NCBI GenBank assembly: GCA_018828145.1
Contig: JAHJWO010000055.1
Span: 1 to 64,000 of the forward strand
Length of the DNA stretch: 64,000 nt
Origin: Alphaproteobacteria bacterium
GTDB lineage: Bacteria; Pseudomonadota; Alphaproteobacteria; Rhizobiales; Devosiaceae
Reading direction: 5' to 3'
Shown: positions 8,815-18,006 of the stretch, piece by piece
Layout of the letters: each line of letters starts with the position of its first letter
Position numbering within the stretch: the first letter of the stretch is position 1
Program-made: the position numbers and the translations under genes
Notes under the pieces: model-generated
What the model saw: the letters and a program-made list of their open reading frames with translations, nothing else
The model's database searches: none
What the model was told of the DNA's origin: nothing

Positions 8815-9804
8815 ATGAAAACAACGCTTCTTCGCCTTGCGGCAGCCTTCGCCATTTCGGCCGTTCCGGCCTCCGTTCTGGCCCAGGATGGCTCGACCAT
8901 CACCGTCTATACGTCCCAGCCCACCGAGCAGATGACAGCCGTGATCGAGGCGTTCAACGTCGATCACCCCGAGATCACCGTCGAACTCTTCCGTTCGGGC
9001 ACGACCGAAGTGATGAGCAAGCTGCAGGCCGAAGTGGCCGCCGGTCAGGTCCAGGCCGACGTCATCCTGATCGCCGATGCGGTCGCCATGACGCAGCTCA
9101 AGAACGAAGGCCTGCTCTATGCCTATACCGACGCGCCGGTCGAAAACCTTCCGGCCAGCGTCGTTGATCCGGACATGACCTTTTTCGGCACCAAGCTGAT
9201 CACCACCGGCATCATCTACAACACCGACCTGGTCGACACGCCGCCGACTGCCTGGGCCGACCTCACCCAGCCCGAGATCGCCTCAGGCCTCATCATGCCG
9301 AGCCCGCTTTATTCCGGCGCGGCCGTCATCCATGTCGGCACCGTTGTGCAGCAGCCCGAATTCGGCTGGGAATATTACGAGACTCTCGCTGACAATGGCG
9401 CCGTGGCCGGCCAGGGCAATGGCACCGTGGTCGAGGCCGTGGCGCGTGGCGAAAAGCCCTATGGCATCATCATCGAATATATGGCGCTCAACGCCAAGAA
9501 GGACGGCTCGCCCGTCGATTTCGTCTTCCCGGCCGAGGGCGTTTCCTCCATCACCCAGCCGATCGCCATCTTCAAGGACACCGACGCGCTCGAAGCTGCC
9601 AAGATCTTTGTCGACTGGCAGTTGTCCGCGTCCGCCCAGGAGCAGTCGGTCACCCAGGGCTACTTCCCGATCTTTGCCGGCGTTGCCGTTCCCGAAGGCT
9701 ATCCGGAAGTCGATTCCCTGAACATTCTGCCGGCCGACTTCGACCAGATGCTGGCCGACGACGAAGCCAACAAGCAGCACTTTGCCGATCTCTTCGGCGG
9801 CTGA
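8815..9804 (+). CDS. ABC transporter substrate-binding protein, FbpA/AfuA-like
   Basis: A 329-residue periplasmic protein. The signal peptide MKTTLLRLAAAFAISAVPAS ends at about VLAQ-DGSTITVYTSQP; the mature start ITVYTSQPTEQM is typical of iron(III)/2-aminoethylphosphonate-type binding proteins. An in-frame ATG at 8803 is a possible alternative start. The tyrosine pair seen in many ferric-binding proteins is not obvious, so the ligand may be an organic phosphate (as in AfuA relatives) rather than iron. It is followed by the fused permease. Confidence 0.83.
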   Translation: MKTTLLRLAAAFAISAVPASVLAQDGSTITVYTSQPTEQMTAVIEAFNVDHPEITVELFRSGTTEVMSKLQAEVAAGQVQADVILIADAVAMTQLKNEGLLYAYTDAPVENLPASVVDPDMTFFGTKLITTGIIYNTDLVDTPPTAWADLTQPEIASGLIMPSPLYSGAAVIHVGTVVQQPEFGWEYYETLADNGAVAGQGNGTVVEAVARGEKPYGIIIEYMALNAKKDGSPVDFVFPAEGVSSITQPIAIFKDTDALEAAKIFVDWQLSASAQEQSVTQGYFPIFAGVAVPEGYPEVDSLNILPADFDQMLADDEANKQHFADLFGG

Positions 9805-9832
9805 TCGCCTGGGCCTGCTGCCACCCCTGCGC

Positions 9833-11518
9833 ATGCGGTGGCCTTCGCAGTCCGGCGAGGTTTTCCTCCTCGCCGGACTGTGTCTTTACGTGCTCGTGGT
9901 CGGGGTGATGCCGCTCGGCCGGCTGCTGATCGAGGCGCTGCGGCCTGGCGAGGACGGCCAGGCCTTCGGCATCCTGTTCGACGTCTGGCAGAGCCGCGCG
10001 GCGCCACGCGCACTCGGCAATACGATGATTGCCTCGGTCGGCGCGACCATGGTCTCGCTGCTGATCGGGGGGCTGGGCGCGGCCGTGCTGCATCTGACCG
10101 ACATTCGCGGCCGGACAGCACTTGGCTTCCTGCTATTGCTGCCCATGCTGATCCCGCCGCAGATCTCGGCCCTGGCCTGGATCGAACTCACCGGCCCCTC
10201 AAGCCCGCTCCTACGCCTCGCCGGCCTTGCGCCGCCACCGGGCACCACCAATCCTCTATATTCCATGGGCGGCATCATCTGGGTCATGGGGCTCGAACAT
10301 GCGCCGCTGGTCATGCTGGCGACGCTGACCTCTTTGCGCGCACTGCCGCGCGATCTCGTCGAAGCCGCCAGCGTGAGCGGCGCGCGGCGCACGGCGATCC
10401 TCTGGCGCATCGTCTTGCCACTGGCCCGGCCGGGCCTGTTGGCCGGCGGTGCCCTTGCCTTCGTCGCGGCCATCGGCAATTTCGGCGTGCCGGCACTGCT
10501 CGGCATCCCCGGGCGCGTCACGGTGCTGACGACCCTGATCTATCAACGCCTCACCGGCTTCGGGCCGTCGGCGCTGGCGCAGGTGGCGAGCCTGTCGCTG
10601 GTGCTGGTGCTGCTGGCTGCAGCCGGATTGTTGCTCCGCTGGCTGTTGCTGCGCCGCACCTCCTACCTCGACCGCACCGGGCAGCCCCTTGATCCCTTCG
10701 CGCTCGGCAGGTTCCGCCTGCCCATGGAGTGTGTCGTCTGGCTGCTTGTGCTGCTGATTTCGGTTCTGCCGCTGCTGGCACTGATCGCCAGCGCCCTTGT
10801 TCCGGCGCTTGGCGTTCGCTTGAGCGTTGCCACCCTCAGCCTCGATAATTTCGGCTTCCTTTTCAGCAATGCCGCCCTGCGCCGCGCCTTCACCAACAGC
10901 TTTCTTCTGGCCGGCGCCGCTGCGCTGATTTCGGCCCTGGCCAGTTTCATCCTCGGCTACCTGACCACCGTCCGCCGAAATGCGCTCGCCCGGCTGCTAG
11001 ATCTTCTTGCCGACGCGCCCTATGCCGTTCCCGGCACTGTGCTGGCGCTTGGTGTAATCATGGTCTTCCTGCCGCCACTGCCGGTGTTCGGCGTGTCACT
11101 CTATGGCACCGCCTGGATCATTCTTGTCGCCTATCTGGCCCGCTTCTTGCCGCTGGCGCTCCGTCCTGTCGCGGCAAGCTACGCCACGATGGATCCGGCA
11201 CTCGACGAGGCCGGCCAGATCCTCGGTGCGCGCGTGCCGCGGCGGCTTGTGCAGCTGTCGCTGCCCTCGGTGCTGCCCGCAACCATTGCCGGTGCCCTCC
11301 TCGTCTTCATGAGCGCCTTCAACGAATTGACGCTCTCGGCCCTCCTGTGGTCAACCGGCACAGAGACGCTGGGCGTGATGGTGTTCTTCCTGCAGTATGA
11401 GGGGAACTCCCCGGCGGCCTCGGCCCTGGCCACCGTCGTCGTTGCCGTGACCCTGGCGGTAGCCCTGCTGCTTGAAGTCACCGCGCGCCGCTTTGCCCCC
11501 AGCGCGTCGCTGCTCTAG
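9833..11518 (+). CDS. iron/phosphonate-type ABC transporter permease, two fused domains (FbpB-like)
   Basis: A 561-residue membrane protein with about twelve hydrophobic segments and two EAA-type loops, EAASVSGARRTAILWRIVLP and DEAGQILGARVPRRLVQLSL. These are the two permease halves of FbpB-type importers joined in one chain. The start MRWPSQSGEVFLLAG was chosen for its position before the first membrane segment; an in-frame ATG at 9782 would overlap the binding-protein gene. It completes a rightward importer operon. Confidence 0.88.
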   Translation: MRWPSQSGEVFLLAGLCLYVLVVGVMPLGRLLIEALRPGEDGQAFGILFDVWQSRAAPRALGNTMIASVGATMVSLLIGGLGAAVLHLTDIRGRTALGFLLLLPMLIPPQISALAWIELTGPSSPLLRLAGLAPPPGTTNPLYSMGGIIWVMGLEHAPLVMLATLTSLRALPRDLVEAASVSGARRTAILWRIVLPLARPGLLAGGALAFVAAIGNFGVPALLGIPGRVTVLTTLIYQRLTGFGPSALAQVASLSLVLVLLAAAGLLLRWLLLRRTSYLDRTGQPLDPFALGRFRLPMECVVWLLVLLISVLPLLALIASALVPALGVRLSVATLSLDNFGFLFSNAALRRAFTNSFLLAGAAALISALASFILGYLTTVRRNALARLLDLLADAPYAVPGTVLALGVIMVFLPPLPVFGVSLYGTAWIILVAYLARFLPLALRPVAASYATMDPALDEAGQILGARVPRRLVQLSLPSVLPATIAGALLVFMSAFNELTLSALLWSTGTETLGVMVFFLQYEGNSPAASALATVVVAVTLAVALLLEVTARRFAPSASLL

Positions 11519-11855
11519 CTTCCGGATGCGTGGCTTTGCCCATATCCGACAAACCGACTGAACTGCCCAAATGCACAATCCCGCGTAGTGTATGGAAGGG
11601 GAAACAGCGGGGGCTGCTGGCGGAACTATCCCTGCCAAATTTGCATGTCTGCTTTCGAGAACCGGCTTTTTGGCTCTTAACGGCCGGAACGGGGCGCGTT
11701 GCGGCCGGAAGAGGGGCCTGCGGCAAGCGTCGACACGGTGTTGCCTTAGCAATGGGTTGACAGCTCACCTATCTAGACCCATTTTACAATCAAATGGAAT
11801 GGGAATGCTCGTTCGGCGTCGGGCCTCGGGGAATACCTCGGGGCCCTTCGCTTTC
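11519..11855. other. 337-nt intergenic stretch, no gene seen
   Basis: This lies between two converging genes. No reading frame with protein-like character and no convincing terminator were found. A short direct repeat, CCTCGGGG-AATA-CCTCGGGG, lies near 11825-11845. Confidence 0.5.
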
Positions 11856-12542
11856 TCACGGGAAGATCTTTAGCCGGTAGCCGCGTATTTTCCCCGCCGC
11901 ACTCCTGCGGAACTTCTGTTCTGCAAGGTCGTCGGCGCGGTTTGGCTGGTCGGGAGCGATGATATGCCGGGCGAAGGGGTAGGCCAAAAGGTCGGCCATC
12001 TGCAGCCCCGCCGAATTATGCTTCTTGTCCATGAAGCGGATGTCTAGGTTTGGCATGGGTCCAACCTGATTGCCGCCAGCGGCTATACGCCTGAACTCGA
12101 GTTCGAGGTCATCATCCTCTTTCCGGCCCCGCTGTTCGACCAGTATCTAGGTCTTACGGTGATCTTGACCGCGTTCATCCAGAAACCGCTGTAGGCGCTC
12201 CATACAGAAAGTCAGCGCAATTTTGTATAGATTGTCGGGAACATGGTACTTCTGGACGTGACGCTGCTTATCAATTGCGGCCGCAATGAGCGTGACGGCC
12301 TGATTGAGCAGGATGGAAAAGTCACCCGACGACTTCCGGATCTCGCGGCTATGTAGAACAATGCCGTCATGGCCCCAGAACTCGAACTTGAGAGCCTGTA
12401 CCAGCGGCACCATTGCCGTTCGGTAGGCCTCTTTCTCGAAGATGCAGAAGGTGAGCACAAACACGGAATTCTGCGGGTTTATGGTGATAAGCCCGTGGTC
12501 GCCGCTCTCGTCGACGTAAACAATAAAATCGCTGAACTCCAT
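11856..12542 (-). pseudogene. DUF3800 domain protein interrupted by an in-frame TAG
   Basis: Residues 1-131 (MEFSDFIVYVDESGDHGL...) carry the DUF3800 opening YVDESGDHG with its acidic residues. A TAG at 12147-12149 follows HRKT. The same frame then continues with ILVEQRGRKEDDDLELEFRRIAAGGNQ and DIRFMDKKHNSAGLQMADLLAYPFARHI, the conserved C-terminal DUF3800 part with the metal-binding D. The frame is unbroken apart from that codon, so a single C-to-T change (CAG to TAG) explains it. DUF3800 proteins are RNase-H-like and often linked to mobile or defence DNA. Codon use here is less GC-rich than in the neighbours. Confidence 0.8.
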
Positions 12543-12794
12543 GCACCCAGCGTGGCACAGAGGCGAGATTCTGCCAATGCGACGGCAACGTCACGACACT
12601 CATGCATGGGGACTTGGATCCGATTCGCATAATATGCGGTATGGGACCAAAATTTTACAGCTACTGAGCTGCGCCTGCCCCCAGGTCAACTCCACGGGCA
12701 AAGTTCACCAGGAACCGTCGGTAGTCAATAATGTCAAGGGTCCGGGAATTTTCATTAGTTCTCTTCACTAGACTGGGTTGCAAGGCAGCCCGTG

Positions 12795-14156
12795 TCAGAC
12801 TGCTACCTCTGGATGCCTAGGTAACCTTACCCTGGCGCGCAGGCCGCCCTCCGGGTTAGGAGCTAGGCTAACATCGCCGCCATGAGCACGGAGAATCGCA
12901 CGGGCGATCGGCAGTCCAAGGCCAATCCCTCCGGTGTCCCGCGACCGCGAGCCTTCCAGCCGTGTGAAGGGATCGAAGACGCGGTCGAGATCCTTGGGCG
13001 GAATGCCGGGGCCATAGTCGTCGATAAGAATTTCCGCGTCACGGCCTTTATCCTCAACCGTCACCCGAGCGCCCTCGCCATAGCGTTGTGCATTCTCGAG
13101 GAGATTTCGGAGGGCACGACGCATTGGCGTCAGTCGAACAAAGGCGATCACCGACTGCTCCGCATCCACCATGATCCTGGGGCCTGTCTCGGACAACTCT
13201 CGCGCGAGGGCGCGCACAAGTTCGGCGAGGTCCATCTCCTCCATCGGCTGATCCGTTGAGATGCCGCGCGCGAAGGCCAGCGTCGTCTCGACCATGTCCT
13301 GCATCTCGTCGAGGGAGGCGATCATCCGCTCGCGGGTCTCGTCGTCATCCACCATTTCGGCGCGCACCTTGAGGGCCGTGATCGGCGAGCGAAGGTCGTG
13401 GCCGAGCGCTGTCAGCATCCGGGTCCGATCGGTGATCATTCGGGTGAGCCGGGCATTCATCCGCGCCAACGCATCGGAGAGCACGCGCACCTCCTGTGGG
13501 CCTCCCGCAGGCATGCTCGGCATCTCGCCATCCAATTCCACCTGGTCCGCTGCGGCGGCTAGTTGGCTCAGCGGAGTCGTGATCCGTCGCAAGCCCAGCC
13601 AGAGTGCCGCCATAATGAGCGCCAGCGACAAGAGAGTGGCGCCGACGATTGCAGGCGGCGCCTGGAGGTTGGGCGGCTGGAACCTAGCGGTGACGTTGAG
13701 CCAGTCGTTGTCGCCGAGCGGGGCCGATATCCGGAACTCGACAGGAGCGCCCCCGGAAACAAGCATCCGTTCATGAAGCCAGTCGAGCACCGCCGGAGGC
13801 TCGATCAGCGCTCCATCATGGGGAGATACCAAGACCTCCTCCGCGCGCAGGTCGAGCGCGGCTGTCGTCAGATGCCAAGGCTCACCAACCTCGACCAACG
13901 GCGCCCGGTCCAGGCTGAACCGCACCAAGCGGGAATTCGCGGCGGCAAGGATGCTCTCGCGGCTGCCCTCTGGCGCTCCCTCGAGCACGCTGGCAACTGC
14001 GACGGCGCGTTCCACGGTCTCGAGGCGCTGGGCGGCTCTTATCGCGGCGCCACGCTCGTCCGCGAAGAGCCACGCGCTGATCACCTGCGCCGCCAGGAAC
14101 GCGCCCATGATCAGAAGCGCCAATTGCCCCAACAAACTGCGGGGAAGGAGGCGCAT
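12795..14156 (-). CDS. two-component sensor histidine kinase
   Basis: A 453-residue inner-membrane kinase. Membrane segments lie at about residues 10-32 and 168-189 with a periplasmic sensor domain between them, then HAMP, a HisKA box (LGHDLRSPITALK, phosphorylated H253), the N box (LRNLLENAQRYGEG) and the ATP lid (DDYGPGIPP, GIGLGLPIARAIL). The ATG overlaps the regulator's stop by one base (TGATG at 14154-14158), which fixes the start. It resembles EnvZ/RstB-type sensors; the signal is unknown. Confidence 0.9.
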   Translation of the reverse strand: MRLLPRSLLGQLALLIMGAFLAAQVISAWLFADERGAAIRAAQRLETVERAVAVASVLEGAPEGSRESILAAANSRLVRFSLDRAPLVEVGEPWHLTTAALDLRAEEVLVSPHDGALIEPPAVLDWLHERMLVSGGAPVEFRISAPLGDNDWLNVTARFQPPNLQAPPAIVGATLLSLALIMAALWLGLRRITTPLSQLAAAADQVELDGEMPSMPAGGPQEVRVLSDALARMNARLTRMITDRTRMLTALGHDLRSPITALKVRAEMVDDDETRERMIASLDEMQDMVETTLAFARGISTDQPMEEMDLAELVRALARELSETGPRIMVDAEQSVIAFVRLTPMRRALRNLLENAQRYGEGARVTVEDKGRDAEILIDDYGPGIPPKDLDRVFDPFTRLEGSRSRDTGGIGLGLPIARAILRAHGGDVSLAPNPEGGLRARVRLPRHPEVAV

Positions 14157-14890
14157 CACGTCACCTCGCGCACATCGGCGGCAAGGCTGTACCCACCCGC
14201 GCGGACCGTCGCGATGATCTGCGGGTGCGACGGGTCCGTTTCGATCTTCCGGCGCAGGCGGCTGACTTGATTGTCGATGGTTCGGTCGAACACATCGGCG
14301 GCACGTCCGCTGGTGACGTCGAGCAACTGGTCGCGCGACAGCACGAAGCGCGGCCGTTCGAGAAAAGCCGTGAGAAGCTTGAACTCCGCCGTGGTCAGCG
14401 AGACCTCCGCCCGGCCATCCCCGCAACTAAGCACCCGGGTGTCGGTGTCGAGGATCCAGCCTGCGAAGGCCAGCTTCCGCCCGCCGAGCCGGCCCGCGAG
14501 CGGTTCGGGGCGCTCCGAACGACGCAGGATCGCTTTCACGCGCGCCAGAAGCTCGCGTGGATTAAACGGCTTCACGAGGTAGTCGTCAGCGCCGACCTCA
14601 AGCCCGACAATCCGGTCCGTATCATCGCTGAGGGCGCTCAGCATCAGAACCGGCGGCCCACCCGAGGAGGCGAGGCGCCGTGCCGCCGAAAGTCCGTCCT
14701 CACCGGGCATCATCACGTCCAGCACGATCAAGTCGAAGCGGCCTGACTTGAGATGCGCGTCCATCTCCTTGGTGTCCTTGGCGGCGGTAGCCCGCATTCC
14801 GTTCTTCTCAAGATAGCGCGTCACGGCATCGCGGATCTCGCGATGATCGTCGACGACAAGAATATGCGGGTTTCGGGTCTGATCGTTCAT
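14156..14890 (-). CDS. OmpR-family response regulator
   Basis: A 244-residue protein. The receiver domain has the acidic pair D14-D15, the phosphoacceptor D58 (LIVLDVMMPGEDG) and the conserved K (YLVKPFNPRELL). A winged-helix DNA-binding domain follows (LTTAEFKLLTAFLERPRFVLSRDQLL ... VSRLRRKIETDP). It is transcribed with the kinase downstream. The divergent EF-hand gene is a candidate target. Confidence 0.92.
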   Translation of the reverse strand: MNDQTRNPHILVVDDHREIRDAVTRYLEKNGMRATAAKDTKEMDAHLKSGRFDLIVLDVMMPGEDGLSAARRLASSGGPPVLMLSALSDDTDRIVGLEVGADDYLVKPFNPRELLARVKAILRRSERPEPLAGRLGGRKLAFAGWILDTDTRVLSCGDGRAEVSLTTAEFKLLTAFLERPRFVLSRDQLLDVTSGRAADVFDRTIDNQVSRLRRKIETDPSHPQIIATVRAGGYSLAADVREVT

Positions 14891-15061
14891 GCGATCTTCA
14901 TAGCGTGATTTCTTCTTTCCCTAGCCATCATTTGGGTCGTGATCTGTCGCAGGCGCGGGTTTTGCGACAGACCGTTACAATTTGCCCGCCTCCTGGCACA
15001 GGCCCGCGACAGGCCGCGCCCATCTTCTCCTCACCGAAACAACATCCCAAGAGGTGACAAG

Positions 15062-15583
15062 ATGAAACGCAAGACAATGCTGACCCTGAGTGCTGCCGCC
15101 ACCATCGCGATCATTGGCACGATCGCCGCCCCCGCAATTGCTGAGAGCTGGGGGCCCGCGCAGATGATGCAACGAATGCACGGCTCCGAAGGGGGCTTCA
15201 TGCAAGGCAACCGCGGCGCAGGGCCGATGATGATGCAGGATGAGCACGGTCCAATGGGCATGGGCGACCTAGCCGATAACCCTGTCTACACGTCCTTCGA
15301 TTCCGACGGTAACGGCACGGTGACAACAGCAGAGTTGGAAGCCGGCCTTGCCGCGCTTCATGCCGAGCACGACGCTGACGACAACGGCGCGCTATCTTCT
15401 GATGAGTTTTCGGCCCTCTTTGCGGACGTCACCGGCAGCATGGCTGGGCGCCCCTTCGCAATGCTCGACGCCGACGGTGACGGTCAAATCAGCGCCGACG
15501 AAATGGCATTTCCGGCACAGATGATGGCCCGCATGCCGGCGCGGCACGGATCCGCGCCGGACGCTGGTACCGAACAACAGTGA
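15062..15583 (+). CDS. secreted EF-hand calcium-binding protein
   Basis: A 173-residue protein. A signal peptide (MKRKTMLTLSAAATIAIIGT, cleavage near AIA-ESWG) is followed by a Met/Gly/His-rich linker (about 35-75). Three EF-hand-like loops then appear: DSDGNGTVTTAEL, DADDNGALSSDEF and DADGDGQISADEM. It is likely a periplasmic calcium-binding or metal-buffering protein. It is divergent from a two-component system and 61 nt before a cytochrome b561 gene, which suggests co-transcription with the latter. The Met-rich segment could bind copper, but that is inference. Confidence 0.82.
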   Translation: MKRKTMLTLSAAATIAIIGTIAAPAIAESWGPAQMMQRMHGSEGGFMQGNRGAGPMMMQDEHGPMGMGDLADNPVYTSFDSDGNGTVTTAELEAGLAALHAEHDADDNGALSSDEFSALFADVTGSMAGRPFAMLDADGDGQISADEMAFPAQMMARMPARHGSAPDAGTEQQ

Positions 15584-15644
15584 CAAGCGCTAGCGGCTGG
15601 CGCCCCGTCTGCGCCAGCCAACCAAGTGCGAGAGGACCTGATCC

Positions 15645-16148
15645 ATGTCCGTCCAACAAAACGTTCCGCAAGGATACTCCGCTACCCAGATCGCTCTGCA
15701 CTGGGCCGTCGCGGTACTGATCGCCGCGCAATTCCTCTTTAAGGACGCCATCTCAAACGCGTGGGACGCGATCGGCGCGGGAAAGACCTTCGCCTTCGAT
15801 CCACTGATCCTCGCCCATGTGGGTGGCGGTGGCCTGATCCTTGCACTGGTCGTCTGGCGACTGGTCTTGCGCCTCAAGCGCGGCGTCCCCGCACCGCCCG
15901 AAAACGAACCCGGCGCGCTCAAGACCCTCAGCCATGTGGCGCATTGGGCCTTCTACGCGGTCTTAGCCGCAATGACCGTCACTGGGTCGCTCGCCTGGTT
16001 CGGCTATGTGACTCAGGCCGCGCAGGCTCACAACACTCTCAAAATTGCCCTCCTGGCGCTCGTCGGGCTGCATGTGCTGGCGGTGCCGTTCCACCGCGTA
16101 GTCCTGAAGAACAACGTGATGCGGCGGATGATCCGGCCTGCCGAATAG
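15645..16148 (+). CDS. cytochrome b561 family protein
   Basis: A 167-residue four-helix membrane cytochrome. Histidines in or near the helices (H19, H58, H97/H100, H143, H150) supply candidate axial ligands for two b hemes, as in the bacterial b561 family that moves electrons between quinol and periplasmic acceptors. It lies behind the EF-hand gene, the same pairing seen with small regulated periplasmic proteins in other Alphaproteobacteria. The length is normal for the family. Confidence 0.87.
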   Translation: MSVQQNVPQGYSATQIALHWAVAVLIAAQFLFKDAISNAWDAIGAGKTFAFDPLILAHVGGGGLILALVVWRLVLRLKRGVPAPPENEPGALKTLSHVAHWAFYAVLAAMTVTGSLAWFGYVTQAAQAHNTLKIALLALVGLHVLAVPFHRVVLKNNVMRRMIRPAE

Positions 16149-16236
16149 TGCCGAGATCATGCGGGCCGGTCGTACCGTTAAACGTCGAGAGCTTCGCCCA
16201 ACGAGAAGCCCTCAACGACGCGGGAACCAAGGGGTG

Positions 16237-17982
16237 CTAACTCGTTAAATCTTTCCAGCCCTGGTCGAGAGCCGCAGAGTAGCGCCTGAGCAAGTAGGCC
16301 TCGGTCAAAAGGCCTATGACCTTTCTGCTGGTAATGTTTTCCACGACAGCAAGCTCTTCACTGCCTTCCCGCTCAAACATGGCAGCCGCATCACTGGCGT
16401 TGATGCCCGCTAGCAGGAAGCGGTCCTTATGCCGCAATAGGGGTTCGATCGTTTCCAGCGGCTCCTCGCCTTCCCAAGGCTGATACGCTTCTGCGACAAG
16501 AACGATACCCTCATAAGCGCCACTGCTGTCCATCGCCACCACGCGTTCCGTCGATCCCAGCGGAAAACGCTGGCGAAACTCCGACAATGACGTTTCCTTC
16601 TCTATGGTCGTTATGTCCCGGCGCATAATTGCGCCGACCGTGAGGCTGCGAATTCGACCTATATCATAGGGCGCACGAATGCTCTCGCCACGTAGATGTA
16701 AGCGCCAGGTCGAGAATGAGAAGCCAAACATTTCCCGGACCAAGACGCCAGAAATCGCAGACGCCACCATTACGGCACCAGAGATTGCAAGATCGTTGGT
16801 CGTTTCCAGGATCAGGAAAGTCAGGGTGAGGGGGCCGCCAACCACCCCGGTGGCCACTGCCGCCATTCCGACTACGGCCGCCAATCCCACATCCACCTGC
16901 ATACCAATAAGGGATGCGCCCATTGCGCTGATCTTCCCGATCAACGCGCCCAAAAATAGCGACGCGAAAAACAGGCCGCCGCGAAAGCCGGCGCCCAGAG
17001 ATATGGCTGATGCCATCGACTTCAAGACCAGGAGACCGACGAGCGCGAAGAGCCCAAAGGACTGACTGAATTGAAGATGTAGAGCACCGTGACCAGAGGA
17101 GAGCACTTGTGGCGTAATCAGGCCCAATCCGCCAACAGCAAGTCCCCCTATTGCCGGCCTTAGCCAGATCGGCAATCTGCTTGCCACAAGGGCGCGTTCC
17201 ACCAGACCCACGAAACGCATCAGCATCACGGCAAAGCTTCCGCCGATGAGACCTAAGGCAACGAACGCTACGATATCGTATGGGCCGACGGCTGCGATGG
17301 CCCCCAGTTCAATATGGGTCTGGACGGCACCGAGCTGCACTGCCAGCAGGTTTCCGGCCAAGGCGGCTCCGACCACCGGGGCGAGAAGACCAATGGAGTA
17401 TATCCCAACGATGAGTTCGAATGCATAAAAGGCGCCTGTTAGCGGTGCGCCGAATGCGGCGGCGATGGCACCAGCGGCACCGCAGCCGACCAGCATACGC
17501 ACCTCGTTCCGACGCAGACGAAATCTTGTAGCGAGCCAGGAACCAGCAGCGCTTGCCAACTGGGTATATCCGGCCTCGAGTCCCACGGACGCGCCGAAAC
17601 TGCTCGAAATCACTGTCTGCGACGTGATGACTGCACTCTCCCGCATAGACATTCGGCCACCGTGCAGAGCGTTGGCCTCGATGGGATCGACCGGTTGGCG
17701 CTTCCTGTACTTGCGATTGAGCACAATGGTGGCTCCCATTAGTATCCCGCCTACAGCGGGAACCGTAGCCAACAGCGGGTGCCCCAACGCGGCCTGTTCG
17801 CTCAGCCGTGCCCCAGCTCCAAGTCCGAACAGGGCGTGATGTAGAACTTGGGTTAGATTACTGACGCCTGTAACGACCAGCCCGCCGAGTGCGCCGACAA
17901 CCGAACCCAGCACGAACAAAAGCGTGCTCCGCAGGTGGCCGAAACGCCCCGCGAGTTTGGGTAGCCGGAAGAAGCCGAACAT
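16237..17982 (-). CDS. ClC-family chloride channel/transporter with CBS domains
   Basis: A 581-residue membrane protein. The ClC core is residues 1 to about 430. The selectivity segment SSSFGASVGLEAGYTQ carries the gating-type glutamate in GLEAG (variant of GREGP), and FGAPLTGAFYAFEL is the following conserved helix. The last 130 residues form a CBS-pair-like cytoplasmic domain (SLTVGAIMRRDITTIEKETS). It is the third gene of a leftward set after an L,D-transpeptidase and a SoxB-like gene, 24 nt after the latter. Transport could be H+/Cl- exchange or another anion. Confidence 0.88.
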   Translation of the reverse strand: MFGFFRLPKLAGRFGHLRSTLLFVLGSVVGALGGLVVTGVSNLTQVLHHALFGLGAGARLSEQAALGHPLLATVPAVGGILMGATIVLNRKYRKRQPVDPIEANALHGGRMSMRESAVITSQTVISSSFGASVGLEAGYTQLASAAGSWLATRFRLRRNEVRMLVGCGAAGAIAAAFGAPLTGAFYAFELIVGIYSIGLLAPVVGAALAGNLLAVQLGAVQTHIELGAIAAVGPYDIVAFVALGLIGGSFAVMLMRFVGLVERALVASRLPIWLRPAIGGLAVGGLGLITPQVLSSGHGALHLQFSQSFGLFALVGLLVLKSMASAISLGAGFRGGLFFASLFLGALIGKISAMGASLIGMQVDVGLAAVVGMAAVATGVVGGPLTLTFLILETTNDLAISGAVMVASAISGVLVREMFGFSFSTWRLHLRGESIRAPYDIGRIRSLTVGAIMRRDITTIEKETSLSEFRQRFPLGSTERVVAMDSSGAYEGIVLVAEAYQPWEGEEPLETIEPLLRHKDRFLLAGINASDAAAMFEREGSEELAVVENITSRKVIGLLTEAYLLRRYSAALDQGWKDLTS

Positions 17983-18006
17983 AGCAATATCGTTCCATTG
18001 GGAGCG

